DNA of 64,000 nt from a virus, in the IMG/VR virus record IMGVR_UViG_3300006874_000001, positions 1-64,000 of that record, one strand, 5' to 3'. The translations under genes and the position numbers were made by a program. The notes under the pieces are model-generated. The model had not been told where the DNA came from. It did not search any database and saw only the letters and a list, made by a program, of their open reading frames with translations. Shown here piece after piece: positions 1-9,100 of this stretch. Each line of letters begins with the position of its first letter. The stretch's first letter is position 1.

Positions 1-1
1 T

Positions 2-1315
2 GCGTTCATGTCTGAGATGGCTCAGCAACAGGTTCTAGTCACAGACAAGGGTCAGTACACAGACTACATGAAGCTCAACCTAGCGGCTCGTATGATTCGC
101 TTGGCTGAGGACGGAGAGAAACACAGCGCGTTGATCCGTGCGGCTAAGCTATGTGGTGGGTACATCGCAGCTGGACGCATGGAGGACGAAGAGGTGGTTC
201 GAGTCCTGTACCGCGAGATTGCCAAACGCGACATCGACTCAGAGGCGCAGGCCATGAAGACGATCCGCGACGGCATCGAGATGGGGCGTGTAGTTCCGAT
301 CCGTGACCTCATCAACGAGGAGAAGAAGGTTCAGCGGGAGATGCTCATCAATGACGGGGACATGTCATTCGTGTCCTCTGACGACGAGGACTTCCGATGG
401 ATTGATGACTACGCTCAAGGCAAGATTCAGCTTGGGTTGGAGACAGGTGACCCTCAGCTTGACGAGTACTTCAGGTACAAGAAGGAGTTCCTTATCATCA
501 ACGGACACAGCAACGTTGGTAAGACAACGACAGCTCTGTACTTGATTGTCAACTCAGCCATTCGTCATGGATGGAAATGGGTTATCTACTCAAGCGAGAA
601 CACCACTGCGTCGGTGAAGATGAATCTGATGCAGTTTGCGACTGATAAGAAGATCTCCAACATGAACTACATGGAGCGCAAGAATGCGTACAAGTGGGTT
701 CAGGAGCACTTCACAATCATCAGCAACAATCAGGTGTATAGCTACTCAGATTTGCTCGTGTTCATGGAGAAGGTCATGCGTCAACAGCAAGTGGATGCGG
801 TCTTCATTGACCCGTACAACAGCTTGCGGCTTGACCTGAAGAACTCAGGTGTTAACTCTCATGAGTACCACTACGAGGCAGCTTCAGAGTTCCTGACGTT
901 CAGCAAGACAAACGACATTGCCGTGTGGCTGAATATGCACGCTGTAACCGAGGCACAACGGCGCAAGGGTGATGACGGGTTGCCTATCGCTCCGTACGCT
1001 GAGGACACAGAAGGTGGCGGTAAGTTCGTCAACAGAGCTGACTGCTTCCTGACGCTACACCGTAAGGTTCAAGCAGAAGATCCAAGCATCCGTGCCATGA
1101 GTGAGATACACGTCCGCAAGGTTCGTGAGGTGGAGACAGGTGGGCGTCCATCGCCCCTTGATTCACCGTACAGGATGATCATGAACAGTAGTCACACTGG
1201 CTTTACAAATGTGGTGGGCGTGAACAAAATGTTCCAACCTATTGATTTACAGCCAAGAGACCAGCGTTTATTCACTGATAAAATTAACATTGACTTTCTC
1301 AAAAATTCTGTGTAA
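2..1315 (+). CDS. Primase-helicase C-terminal part (RecA/DnaB-type ATPase), 5' partial
   Basis: Replicative helicase-type ATPase. Counting from the ATG at 8, a Walker A motif GHSNVGKT lies at residues 166-173 and a Walker B strand VFID at about 265-268. A late conserved stretch with HVRKVRE follows, as in DnaB/RecA-fold phage helicases. Residues 20-95 (KLNLAARMIRL, KTIRDGIEMG) look like the helical end of a phage primase module, so the N-terminal catalytic primase part is probably missing. The frame is open upstream of the ATG at 8 (GCG TTC ATG), so the gene may start outside the window; the ATG at 8 remains a possible start. Two nuclease genes follow on the same strand. Helicase class is well supported; the truncation is inferred. 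Confidence 0.8.
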   Translation, partial: AFMSEMAQQQVLVTDKGQYTDYMKLNLAARMIRLAEDGEKHSALIRAAKLCGGYIAAGRMEDEEVVRVLYREIAKRDIDSEAQAMKTIRDGIEMGRVVPIRDLINEEKKVQREMLINDGDMSFVSSDDEDFRWIDDYAQGKIQLGLETGDPQLDEYFRYKKEFLIINGHSNVGKTTTALYLIVNSAIRHGWKWVIYSSENTTASVKMNLMQFATDKKISNMNYMERKNAYKWVQEHFTIISNNQVYSYSDLLVFMEKVMRQQQVDAVFIDPYNSLRLDLKNSGVNSHEYHYEAASEFLTFSKTNDIAVWLNMHAVTEAQRRKGDDGLPIAPYAEDTEGGGKFVNRADCFLTLHRKVQAEDPSIRAMSEIHVRKVREVETGGRPSPLDSPYRMIMNSSHTGFTNVVGVNKMFQPIDLQPRDQRLFTDKINIDFLKNSV

Positions 1316-1324
1316 CTTCACTGA

Positions 1325-1825
1325 GTGAGAAAGAAACAACGAAGAAGCAGGGGACGTAAGTCCGCCAAGAGATCGCTAGGGAAGTTCAAGAGCTCTATTG
1401 AAAAGTATTGCTCAGATCAGTTACGAGAACGAGGGGTAAGCTTTACCTACGAGGAAGATACGTTCTACCTCATGGACTCGTTCCGATTCCCTAACAAGTA
1501 CTTCAAGATGACGGCCAAGAGGAAAGACATGAGCAATAGAACGAACTCTGTACAACAACCGATTAGGTATACACCAGACTTCGTTGGTAAGGACCAGAAG
1601 TGGATTATCGAAACCAAAGGGTACTTGCCGTCGCACCATGACTTTCCAATGCGGTGGAAGTTGTTTTTGAAGCACATTGTTGACAACGATCTCGGGTATG
1701 ATGTGTACCTTGCAAGGAATAAACATCAAGTCGATCAAGCGATCGATGAGATAATTAAATCTAGAGACAATGACGAAAGACCAACTAGGCCAGGTGTACT
1801 CGATGGCGAGCCTGAGGATGCATGA
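1325..1825 (+). CDS. Putative T7 endonuclease I-like / PD-(D/E)XK endonuclease
   Basis: Protein of 166 residues with a very basic N-terminus (many K/R in residues 1-22) and a PD-(D/E)XK core: P84-D85 in YTPDF, then E96-x-K98 in IIETKG, followed by a helix-rich half. This order and spacing fit Holliday-junction-resolving or structure-specific phage endonucleases such as T7 gp3. The start is GTG at 1325, ten bases after the helicase stop; no ATG lies early enough to keep the core. It overlaps the next gene by 56 bases, as in a tight operon. Role inferred: resolving recombination or replication intermediates. The family call is by motif only; a homing-type or Vsr-like nuclease is possible. Confidence 0.6.
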   Translation: MRKKQRRSRGRKSAKRSLGKFKSSIEKYCSDQLRERGVSFTYEEDTFYLMDSFRFPNKYFKMTAKRKDMSNRTNSVQQPIRYTPDFVGKDQKWIIETKGYLPSHHDFPMRWKLFLKHIVDNDLGYDVYLARNKHQVDQAIDEIIKSRDNDERPTRPGVLDGEPEDA

Positions 1826-1994
1826 CGCGATTACGCAATCGTATGAGCGGATGCACGATCCAGACGGAGACCCTACAGAGTCATTGGACCGACTCGAATC
1901 AATTATTACTAACCTAAGAGCTACAGTGGAGAGTGAGATTGAGTTTGTGGTGACAGCCCTTGAAGAGCGGCTGGATGTCACAGAGCAAGGGTAG
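1770..1994 (+). CDS. Small helical hypothetical protein
   Basis: A 74-residue acidic protein, apparently all alpha-helical (long run without Pro or Gly from residue 38 on). No family recognised. It starts inside the preceding nuclease gene and ends inside the following nuclease gene, so the three are translationally linked. The ATG at 1770 has an A-rich leader (gacaatg). Its place between two nucleases suggests a role in DNA processing, but nothing in the sequence proves it. Confidence 0.55.
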   Translation: MTKDQLGQVYSMASLRMHDAITQSYERMHDPDGDPTESLDRLESIITNLRATVESEIEFVVTALEERLDVTEQG

Positions 1995-2478
1995 GAGAGC
2001 GTATAGCAATGCAACTGGACGCGTAGCTGAGATCAGGTTTATACGTGCAGCTCGAAAGAAAGGGTTGCTCGTAACCAAGTCTTCACACACTGAGGACAGG
2101 CACGAACACATCGACTACTGGCTGGCTCTGTCAAGAGATAAGACCAAGTGGGGCGTTGATGTGAAAGGAAACAATCTACCAGATGAGATCTGGTGTGAGT
2201 TCAAGAATGTATCAGGAAATCCAGGTTGGATGTATGGTGGTGCCACCATCATAGCATTTGACATGCCCGAAGAGGGAGGGTTTTCTATCGTAGATAGGCA
2301 AGAGCTCGCATTCTTTTGCGAGAAGAACGTCAGCCCTGAAAAGGTGACAGACAAGAAGGAAGCATACCTAAAAAGGTACACTCGTAAAGATCGAAAGGAT
2401 GAGATAACAATCCTTAAACTACACGATCTCAAGACGTTAGTTTCCTATCGCGTTTGGATATACGATCAGGAGTATTGA
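1975..2478 (+). CDS. Putative PD-(D/E)XK-type nuclease (restriction-endonuclease-like fold)
   Basis: A 167-residue protein with E19 in a helix, D47 in HIDYW, and D62-V-K64 in GVDVKGNN. This is the E...D...(D/E)xK layout of restriction-endonuclease-like nucleases. The same ORF is open from a TTG at 1960, but the ATG at 1975 is the better start and overlaps the previous gene by 20 bases. It ends just before a promoter-like element for the reductase gene. It probably acts on phage or host DNA. No target or subfamily can be assigned by eye. Confidence 0.5.
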   Translation: MSQSKGRRAYSNATGRVAEIRFIRAARKKGLLVTKSSHTEDRHEHIDYWLALSRDKTKWGVDVKGNNLPDEIWCEFKNVSGNPGWMYGGATIIAFDMPEEGGFSIVDRQELAFFCEKNVSPEKVTDKKEAYLKRYTRKDRKDEITILKLHDLKTLVSYRVWIYDQEY

Positions 2479-2488
2479 CGTATCTTAG
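2456..2488 (+). promoter_or_regulatory. Bacteroidota-type promoter for the reductase gene
   Basis: TATCTTAG at 2481-2488 resembles the -7 box TAnnTTTG and equals the TAnnTTAG form at 57695. A TTG lies 22 bases upstream (2456-2458). The leader to the ATG at 2520 is A/T-rich with no Shine-Dalgarno. The -7 box is clear; the TTG spacing is slightly long. Confidence 0.45.
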
Positions 2489-2519
2489 CCGTCCCTTTTT
2501 TAATTTCTAAACCCAAAAA

Positions 2520-4412
2520 ATGAGTTACAACCCAGAGTTAATCCCCTGGGGCGAGGTCGGCTACGCTACATATAAGCGGACCTATGCACGCCCTATCAAA
2601 GACCGAACAGAGGAGTGGGAAGAGACAGTTGACCGCGTTGTCGAGGCGTGCAATAAGCAGTTGAAGTGTGAGTTCAACGAGAAAGACCAAGAAGACATCA
2701 AGCGGATGATGATGCAGCTCAAGGGAACCGTCGCTGGGCGGTTCCTTTGGCAGCTCGGCACAAAGACGGTTGATCGCCTTGGCCTTCCGTCACTGCAAAA
2801 CTGTGCTTTCGTTGTGGTGGATGAGCCTGTACGGCCATTCACTTGGGCGTTCGAGATGCTGATGCTTGGTAGCGGAGTTGGATTCAATATCCAGCGAGAG
2901 CATGTCTACCAGCTCCCGAAGATCCGCAAGAAGGTAAACGTAAAGCACGTAGAGGATGCAGGAGCTGATTTCATCGTGCCTGACTCACGTGAAGGTTGGA
3001 CTGAGCTTCTTAAGCGCGTCCTAGAAGCCTCATTTGTAACTGGCAAGGGATTCACGTACGACACGTCGCTTGTGCGCCCTGCAGGAACGCCAATCAAAGG
3101 CTTCGGAGGTACAGCTTCAGGTCCTAAAGATTTGATCTGGGGCATGAACGAGATCAACCGCATCCTGAACGAACGAAGCGGAAAGCGCCTGCGCCCGATC
3201 GACTGCTTGGATCTAATGAATATCATCGGCAAGATCGTCGTAGCTGGAAACGTACGTCGATCTGCACAAATTGCAATCGGAGACCATGACGATATCGAAT
3301 ACTTGCGAGCTAAGCGCTGGGACCTTGGAGGTATCCCGAACTGGAGGGCTATGTCCAACAACTCCGTGGCTTGTGACGACATCTCACTCCTTCCTGAAGA
3401 GTTTTGGGAGGGCTACAAGGGGAATGGCGAGCCGTATGGGCTTATCAACCTTGAGGCATCACGACGCATGGGAAGGACGGGTGACCTTATGTACCCTGAC
3501 CCAGACGTCATGGGGTACAACCCGTGTGCAGAGCAGAGTCTTGCTCCATTTGAAACCTGCTGCTTGGCAGAGATCTATCTCCCGAACATTGAGACTGAAA
3601 GAGAGCTCAAGGATGTTGCGACGCTATTGTATCGCATCAATAAACATAGTCTGGCGATCAAGTGCGCGGTTCCCGAAACTGAAGATATCGTTCACAAGAA
3701 CATGCGAATGGGTATCGGAGTAACGGGTTATCTTCAGGCTACTGAAGAGCAACGCCAATGGCTGACTTCTGTATACACACACCTACGAGCCTATGACCAA
3801 GAGTACTCTAGAATTTGCGGATTTCCAACATCTATTAAACTTACAACTGTTAAGCCCAGTGGAACGCTGTCTCTACTTGCTGGCGTTACACCAGGAGCAC
3901 ATCCAGGATATTCACAGTACTACATTCGACGAATTCGGATGGCTGCAGATAGTGAGTTGGTCGGCGTGTGCCGAGACAATGGGTATCACGTAGAGTACGT
4001 AAGGAACTTCGACGGCACGGAGGATCACTCCACAGTCGTTGTGAGCTTCCCATGCTCCTTCCCAGAAGGCACTACGTTTGCTCACGACATGAGCGCTGTG
4101 GATCAGCTGGAGGTGATCAAGCGCCTTCAGGCCGAATGGTCAGACAACTCCGTCTCCGTAACTATCTACTACAGAAAGGAAGAGCTTGACGATATTAAAG
4201 CTTGGCTTGATGTAAACTACGCTAACGTAAAGAGTGTCAGCTTCTTGCTTCACAATGAGCACGGTTTCGATCAGGCTCCTATGGAGGAGATCACTCATGA
4301 GGAGTGGCTAAAGATGACAAAGGCTGTGACTCCTATCACCAGCTTGAACCAGCTCAACATGGAGGACATCGATATCGCTGACTGCGAAGGCGGAGCATGC
4401 CCTGTACGATGA
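2520..4412 (+). CDS. nrdJ: Class II (adenosylcobalamin-dependent) ribonucleotide reductase
   Basis: Makes deoxyribonucleotides for phage DNA synthesis. The 630 residues show the monomeric B12-dependent triphosphate-reductase pattern: NCAF with C95 (first redox cysteine), the catalytic motif NPCAE at 334-338 (thiyl C336, E338), FETCCLAE with the partner cysteine at 347-348, TVKPSGTLSLLAG in the middle, and a C-terminal redox pair in CEGGACPVR. It is shorter than the roughly 740-residue lactobacillar enzyme. No R2 subunit gene is visible, which agrees with a radical generated from B12. The start at 2520 has an A-rich leader (acccaaaaaatg). It ends 60 bases before a bidirectional terminator. Family assignment is secure; the triphosphate specificity is inferred. 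Confidence 0.92.
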   Translation: MSYNPELIPWGEVGYATYKRTYARPIKDRTEEWEETVDRVVEACNKQLKCEFNEKDQEDIKRMMMQLKGTVAGRFLWQLGTKTVDRLGLPSLQNCAFVVVDEPVRPFTWAFEMLMLGSGVGFNIQREHVYQLPKIRKKVNVKHVEDAGADFIVPDSREGWTELLKRVLEASFVTGKGFTYDTSLVRPAGTPIKGFGGTASGPKDLIWGMNEINRILNERSGKRLRPIDCLDLMNIIGKIVVAGNVRRSAQIAIGDHDDIEYLRAKRWDLGGIPNWRAMSNNSVACDDISLLPEEFWEGYKGNGEPYGLINLEASRRMGRTGDLMYPDPDVMGYNPCAEQSLAPFETCCLAEIYLPNIETERELKDVATLLYRINKHSLAIKCAVPETEDIVHKNMRMGIGVTGYLQATEEQRQWLTSVYTHLRAYDQEYSRICGFPTSIKLTTVKPSGTLSLLAGVTPGAHPGYSQYYIRRIRMAADSELVGVCRDNGYHVEYVRNFDGTEDHSTVVVSFPCSFPEGTTFAHDMSAVDQLEVIKRLQAEWSDNSVSVTIYYRKEELDDIKAWLDVNYANVKSVSFLLHNEHGFDQAPMEEITHEEWLKMTKAVTPITSLNQLNMEDIDIADCEGGACPVR

Positions 4413-4470
4413 AAAGGATTGATCAATGCTGGATCTCCCAGCTATATCATATTGGTAGTGTGAAATAAAA

Positions 4471-4493
4471 GAGGGCCCTTCGGGGCCCTTTTT
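4471..4493. terminator. Bidirectional intrinsic terminator
   Basis: Perfect 6-bp stem GGGCCC/GGGCCC with a UUCG loop (4473-4488), flanked by AAAA on the left and TTTTT on the right. It therefore works in both directions, between the convergent reductase (+) and late-block end (-). Confidence 0.9.
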
Positions 4494-4496
4494 CGT

Positions 4497-5102
4497 TTAG
4501 CAGTTCCATTTTCTTAGAGCAAGCGCCTTACGTGTTGGCTTGCCGTTTGGCTTCTTCATGGGTCCAGGCATCCCGCTCATACGAGCGCAGAACGACTTAC
4601 GCCTCTTTGCTGCCTTGCTCCCTGCCTTAAGCTTAGATGGCTCTGTAGTGACTGCAGTCTTAAGCTTGCTACCTGGGTTAGCACGTCTGTAAGCGGCTAC
4701 ACCCTTTGCAGTGAGGCCTCCCTCTCTGCTCTTGTGAACACCCATCTTCATCTTGGGCATTTTCTGGGTCCTCCCCCCAGACTTCATAACCTTCATGCCC
4801 TCCATGGCTTTCTTTTTTGCCTTGTACCTAGACACCCTTCCCTTCTCCTTCTTCTCCTTTGCGGCTGCAGCTTTCTCACCTTTGCTCAGCTCACTCCAGG
4901 TCGCTGGGGTGTCTTCTGAGATCCTCTTAGTCGGTCTGAATGTCCTATCCGATCCGCTGTATTCTTCCTTGCCTCTTGGTGTCTTCCAGTCCTCCTTGAA
5001 CCATCTCTTCAAGTTTAGGCCTTCTTTAGTCTTTCTTACTGCCACCTTTACCCCAGTTTGATGCTCCGACTTTTCTACACTTTGCAATAGCCCCTGAAGC
5101 AT
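4497..5102 (-). CDS. Basic protein with DUF5872/DUF6321-like motifs
   Basis: Lysine-rich 201-residue protein, last gene of the late block. It contains LNLKRWFKEDWK and a following RPTKRISEDTP stretch, and ends with KRRKSFCARMSG and KPTRKALALRKWNC. These motifs are common in small basic proteins of aquatic phages; function unknown, possibly nucleic-acid binding. The usual upstream partner motif (YASGAIAKCRKVG) lies in another frame just upstream (gene 5026-5196), so the two ORFs may be one protein joined by a frameshift, or a split gene. The ATG at 5102 has an atypical leader, so the N-terminus is uncertain. Confidence 0.6.
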   Translation of the reverse strand: MLQGLLQSVEKSEHQTGVKVAVRKTKEGLNLKRWFKEDWKTPRGKEEYSGSDRTFRPTKRISEDTPATWSELSKGEKAAAAKEKKEKGRVSRYKAKKKAMEGMKVMKSGGRTQKMPKMKMGVHKSREGGLTAKGVAAYRRANPGSKLKTAVTTEPSKLKAGSKAAKRRKSFCARMSGMPGPMKKPNGKPTRKALALRKWNC

Positions 5103-5196
5103 AGGCTGAAGGCCAGACCTTGTAACGTGCCTTCACCTTGTAGTAGCACGCGTCCTTTGTAGATCCGCCCTCTTTGTATGACTTTTTGGCTTGCAT
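5026..5196 (-). CDS. Small basic protein (YASGA-KCRKVG motif)
   Basis: A 56-residue ORF with CYYKVKARYKVWPSAYASGA followed by KCRKVGASNWGKGG, a motif often seen fused to LKRWF/SFCARMSG domains in phages. It starts 4 bases after a TATATTTG box and overlaps the next ORF by 77 bases in a different frame. The conserved motif and the promoter make it very likely real. See the frameshift finding. Confidence 0.75.
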   Translation of the reverse strand: MQAKKSYKEGGSTKDACYYKVKARYKVWPSAYASGAIAKCRKVGASNWGKGGSKKD

Positions 5197-5200
5197 AACA

Positions 5201-5208
5201 CAAATATA
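5201..5208 (-). promoter_or_regulatory. Late TATATTTG box
   Basis: TATATTTG on the minus strand, 4 bases before the ATG at 5196. It matches the Bacteroidota -7 box and the other late boxes of this phage; no TTG lies at the -33 position. Confidence 0.55.
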
Positions 5209-5219
5209 ATGACACTGCG

Positions 5220-5528
5220 TTAATTGCAGTCCTTCTGCCTGAGCTCGTCAACAAGAACTTCTAGATGTTCAATACGTCTTTCTACGTGGTTGAGCCTAAG
5301 ATTCTGCTCTGCATCGTCAGGAAGGCTCCCCATCTCACCTCTTGGCCACTTGATTCTAAACTCTGAGTTCAGCTCGATCTCTTGGTTGTGACGCATTGTC
5401 TCTATCTCAAGCTGAGATAGCGCAGACATGATGGTGAAATACAGGGTTACAGCTGCCCCAACGCCCAATACGATCTGAATGAGCCACTTGATGTTAATAC
5501 CTACGTTTGTGCTATCGTCTAACTTCAC
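5220..5528 (-). CDS. Membrane-anchored coiled-coil protein (spanin-like candidate)
   Basis: A 102-residue protein with one hydrophobic segment at about residues 14-35 (IKWLIQIVLGVGAAVTLYF) and a charged helical C-terminus ending in KDCN. It overlaps the 70-residue membrane protein upstream by 4 bases and lies in the lysis cluster with the holin, so an inner-membrane spanin-like role is plausible. No family signature is visible. Confidence 0.6.
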   Translation of the reverse strand: MKLDDSTNVGINIKWLIQIVLGVGAAVTLYFTIMSALSQLEIETMRHNQEIELNSEFRIKWPRGEMGSLPDDAEQNLRLNHVERRIEHLEVLVDELRQKDCN

Positions 5529-5737
5529 TCTACCTTGTTCTTAGCTAACAACAACTTGATCTCCTGGATGTCTTTCAGCAACTGCTTGACGTCATCCTTA
5601 AATTCTTTATTGTCAGCTTCCAAGGTGTGAACTCTTGAGCTAAGTTTATTGTAATCTGCTTGAAACTTCAACCACCCGCCTACAAGAGTACTAGCCACTA
5701 CTAGAAATTCGAAGTGAGATAGGTATTCTTGCATCAT
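5525..5737 (-). CDS. Small membrane/coiled-coil protein of the lysis cluster
   Basis: A 70-residue protein with a short hydrophobic N-terminus (FEFLVVASTLVGGWLKF) followed by a heptad-like coiled coil (residues 30-66). It overlaps the holin stop (ATGATG) and the next gene by 4 bases, indicating coupled translation. Possibly an accessory holin or a structural partner of the following spanin-like protein. Confidence 0.6.
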   Translation of the reverse strand: MMQEYLSHFEFLVVASTLVGGWLKFQADYNKLSSRVHTLEADNKEFKDDVKQLLKDIQEIKLLLAKNKVE

Positions 5738-6177
5738 TTCTTGGCTTTTTCTATGGTTCTTCCTGCGAAGTAGGCTCCGAAGGCGGTTAGCATGAGTATC
5801 TCCAGCAAAGATACGTAGGAATTTTTTACGTTAAATGGCAGATTATCAATGGAGTCTGCAATCATGGTTGCCATAAACATGACCATCAGGCAGATAAGAG
5901 TCACGGGTCTAATGTATTTTGCGAGCTTGACGTCGCTCCCCATGTCTGCCTTCCAGCGTTCAGAAACGTTGTTCTGAAACTGAACCTCAGCGTCAAGTCT
6001 TGCCTTGACTTCTTCTGGGTCCAAGTCAGGATATTGCCTGTCAATCAGGTTCTTTACAACACCTAGTCCACCGCTGTCTGGAAGCAGGTCCCCAACAGTT
6101 TCGAGTACGGATGGTGCCTTCTCCCTGAGCCACTGCCCAAGCTTAGTGTCTCTGATCTTCTTACCTTCTTTCATCAT
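5734..6177 (-). CDS. Holin, 3TM gene-transfer-agent type
   Basis: The 147 residues include EVQFQNNVSERWKADMGSD and KLAKYIRPVTLICLMVMFM, then a second hydrophobic stretch ending GAYFAGRTIEK. This is the recognisable layout of the GTA-type three-TM holins (Holin_3TMs), common in phages and gene transfer agents. It would permeabilise the inner membrane to release the endolysin. It starts inside the 3' end of the giant gene. The M15 endolysin lies far away at 50.4 kb, so the lysis genes are split. Confidence 0.75.
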   Translation of the reverse strand: MMKEGKKIRDTKLGQWLREKAPSVLETVGDLLPDSGGLGVVKNLIDRQYPDLDPEEVKARLDAEVQFQNNVSERWKADMGSDVKLAKYIRPVTLICLMVMFMATMIADSIDNLPFNVKNSYVSLLEILMLTAFGAYFAGRTIEKAKK

Positions 6178-9100
6178 CGTAGATCCTTTGCATGATGTCT
6201 AACACCATGATTGTGTGTTTCTTAAACATCTTGTCTTCACCAAACTCTTTAATACCGCTGAAGTCTCCAGCAACGTTATTCATAGCTTCTAGCTTGTCTG
6301 CATCGCTCATGCTCTTGTACTCTTCAGAGTTCACAAGCTTTTCAAGAGCCTGATATCTCTCTCTATTTGCTACAGCTGCCAGATCGTTGATGTCTTCGAT
6401 CGAAAATCTCACCTTGCTGTTCATGAACTCCTCATCTTTCAAGAATGAGTACTCCTTTCCAGTAGCTTCAAGGGCAGCAAGCTCTTTCTTGGTCTTGATT
6501 TTTGGAGGTGCGATCCTACGAGTTGTGGCAAAGTATGGTGTTCCGCAGGCGCTAGTCAGCTCCTCCGTCTGTTCGAACAGTCTCCACACCTCGTTCGACA
6601 CTGGGTCGGCTTCTCCTTGTCTTGACTTGTAGACGTCGAAAAGGTAGTACCCGCCAGGGACATCACCTCTAGGACGCTGCCTGATTGGCTCGCCCTTCCA
6701 GTTCACTCTGATTGGAGCGTCACCCAAACCAAATGTTCTGTCTAGAAATGTGTACCTGAATCGCTGCATAATCCTTTCCTCCAGAGGCAAGTTTGGATCC
6801 ACTCTAGTGTCAGGGAGGTACTCTCTGTTTTGCTTGTACAGCGCAGACAGTGTGTTTGGAAGGATGGTAGAAGAGACTGCTTGGAAAGTGGAGCCAGACC
6901 AACGCTCAAACTTTCTCTCGAAGTCGTCAGCATCGCCAGCAGAGATGAGCTCTGTAAAGGAGCTAACACCCTGCAAGAAGCTTTGGTCCATCATGTGAGC
7001 CATGGTGCTAAAGGCGGTTACTCCAAACGCATCCCTGAGCATTCTGTTCGCGATGAACGGATCTTCACCGAGAGATGGGTCAGCTGCATTTGTTGCCTTC
7101 ACTCTGGCGCCGATGATCGCTCCGAAGATACCCAGCTTCTGGTAGCTCATGAAGTAATCATCTGGTTGCTTAGCTGCGGTAGCGCCAGCCAAGAACCGCT
7201 TGAGAGCTGAGATGTTGATGGAGTTAGGAGGGAACTGATCGTAAGCAATGTTTCTCTCTTCGTCTTCTCCAGCTTCCAGCGCCCCAGAAATAATTCCTTC
7301 TCTAATCATAAGCTCTGTGGCATATGCAACGCTCTGACCTACAATCAACTTACCCATGTTTTGAGAAGCTGATCTGGCATCACCTTTCTTCAAATCAGCC
7401 ATGATCCTTGGGATAGCAATAACTGGTGAGGTGAAAGTGAGTGTCTCATAGAGAATGTTCGCTGGAGTTCTCACGTAAGGCATCTGGCTTCGAATCAAGA
7501 ACTTAGCAAACTGTTGGCCGTTGACCCCAGGGAGGAATCCAAAAATCTGACCTGCAGCCTTCTCGACGAAGTTTATGAATCCTTCACCAATGTTAGAGGC
7601 TACCCCTTGCTCCTGGAACGTCAACTTTCTTCCCTCTTGCTCAGCCCGTTGTCTCACGTCCATTGGAGGGTGCTTAAGAAATCTTCTCAGTTCTTCACCT
7701 TTGAGGCCTCTTGACAAAGCCTCTTGATAAACCTCAATTCCTTCAACACCTCTTCTGAATGGAGTATCACCAACGCCGAGGAATCTGAACATTACCTCTG
7801 CAGGGATACCAAGAGTGCCATTAATAAACAGCTTAAGTCTCTGGCTAAGGCTAGACTTACCATCAGGTCCAAGAGGAAGCTCAGCGCCCTTACCGAATGC
7901 TGAGAGAATAGATCTAAATGGAGCAAAGCCTCTTTGGACCCTCCACTCTGTTACGTCCTTCTCTTGTCCAGTGACAACCGCCTCTAGAGATTCCACGAAT
8001 CCAGCCCCAAACTTTCTCAACCCATACATGTAGGCATTGACTGAGTAGTTTCTTTTGATCGGTGAGTCGAACCCAAACAGGTTAAGCGCCTTCTCAATAG
8101 GGAGGGCGATGATGTCTCTAGGGATCATCAATGCTGCGTTGTACAGGTTTGCAATCACGTTAGTGACCTGAGACATAGGGGTCAAAAGGTTACCCTGAAC
8201 AAGCATGGACCCAATGTCACCCCAGCCTCTTTCAATCACAGCGTTTGTGAACGTCTCCATGCTTCGCTCTGCTTGCTTCAGTCTCTTTACAGCTGTTTCA
8301 AGCTCTGCGTCAACTTCTTCACCTCTGATAGCTCTCTCCATCAAGTCTCTTGCAGCTGCATGACTTTCCATCAACTCAACAGACAGAGCGGTGAGCCTTT
8401 CTTTCTGAGCATCTGAGAGCTTGTTTCCGCCCCTCTCAACCTCTTTCTCGATCATCATGATCATTCCAGCAGGCGTGGACGACTTAAGCTCAGCAAAGTG
8501 CCTCAAAAGACGTCCAGCGGTTGTACCGATCTTGGATAGCTCTGCGACGATGCCAGGAATGGAGTCTGGGTTACCGTCAGCGACAGCCCTGTTGATGAGC
8601 TCAACGCCAGCAAGAACACCCATGTCGTCATTGCGCTGAGATAGCCTGCCTAAAGACTCGTCAGTCAACAACCCCATAAGCTCACCACTATCCATAGACG
8701 AAAGCTTATCCTTAGCCTCTTTCAGGTTTTGAGTGGAGATGTAGTTCTCAGGGTTCTGAAGAATCTCAGATCTAACGCTGTCGTAAAGAACAGCCGTTCT
8801 GCCAGCTGTCTGTCTGATTCTAGCAGAGGCTCTACCCTGCCTGATAGCCTCCTCAGCATTCTTAGCAACCTCAGACTCATTGAGTGCAACCTGAGAATTG
8901 ATAGGCATAGAGTCGTACGCAGCCTTAGCCTCAAGGTCTGATTCGTACTTCACGCCAAGAACCGCCTCTGAGTAAGCTCTAAAGCGCTTGAGCGCGGCGT
9001 CATACTTAGGACCGCGCTTTACTCTTTTCGCTCTCTGCTCTTCTGTTTCTGTGCGACCAGCAGTAACAACAGGGTCGTCGTAGTCAAAGTACTCGATCTC

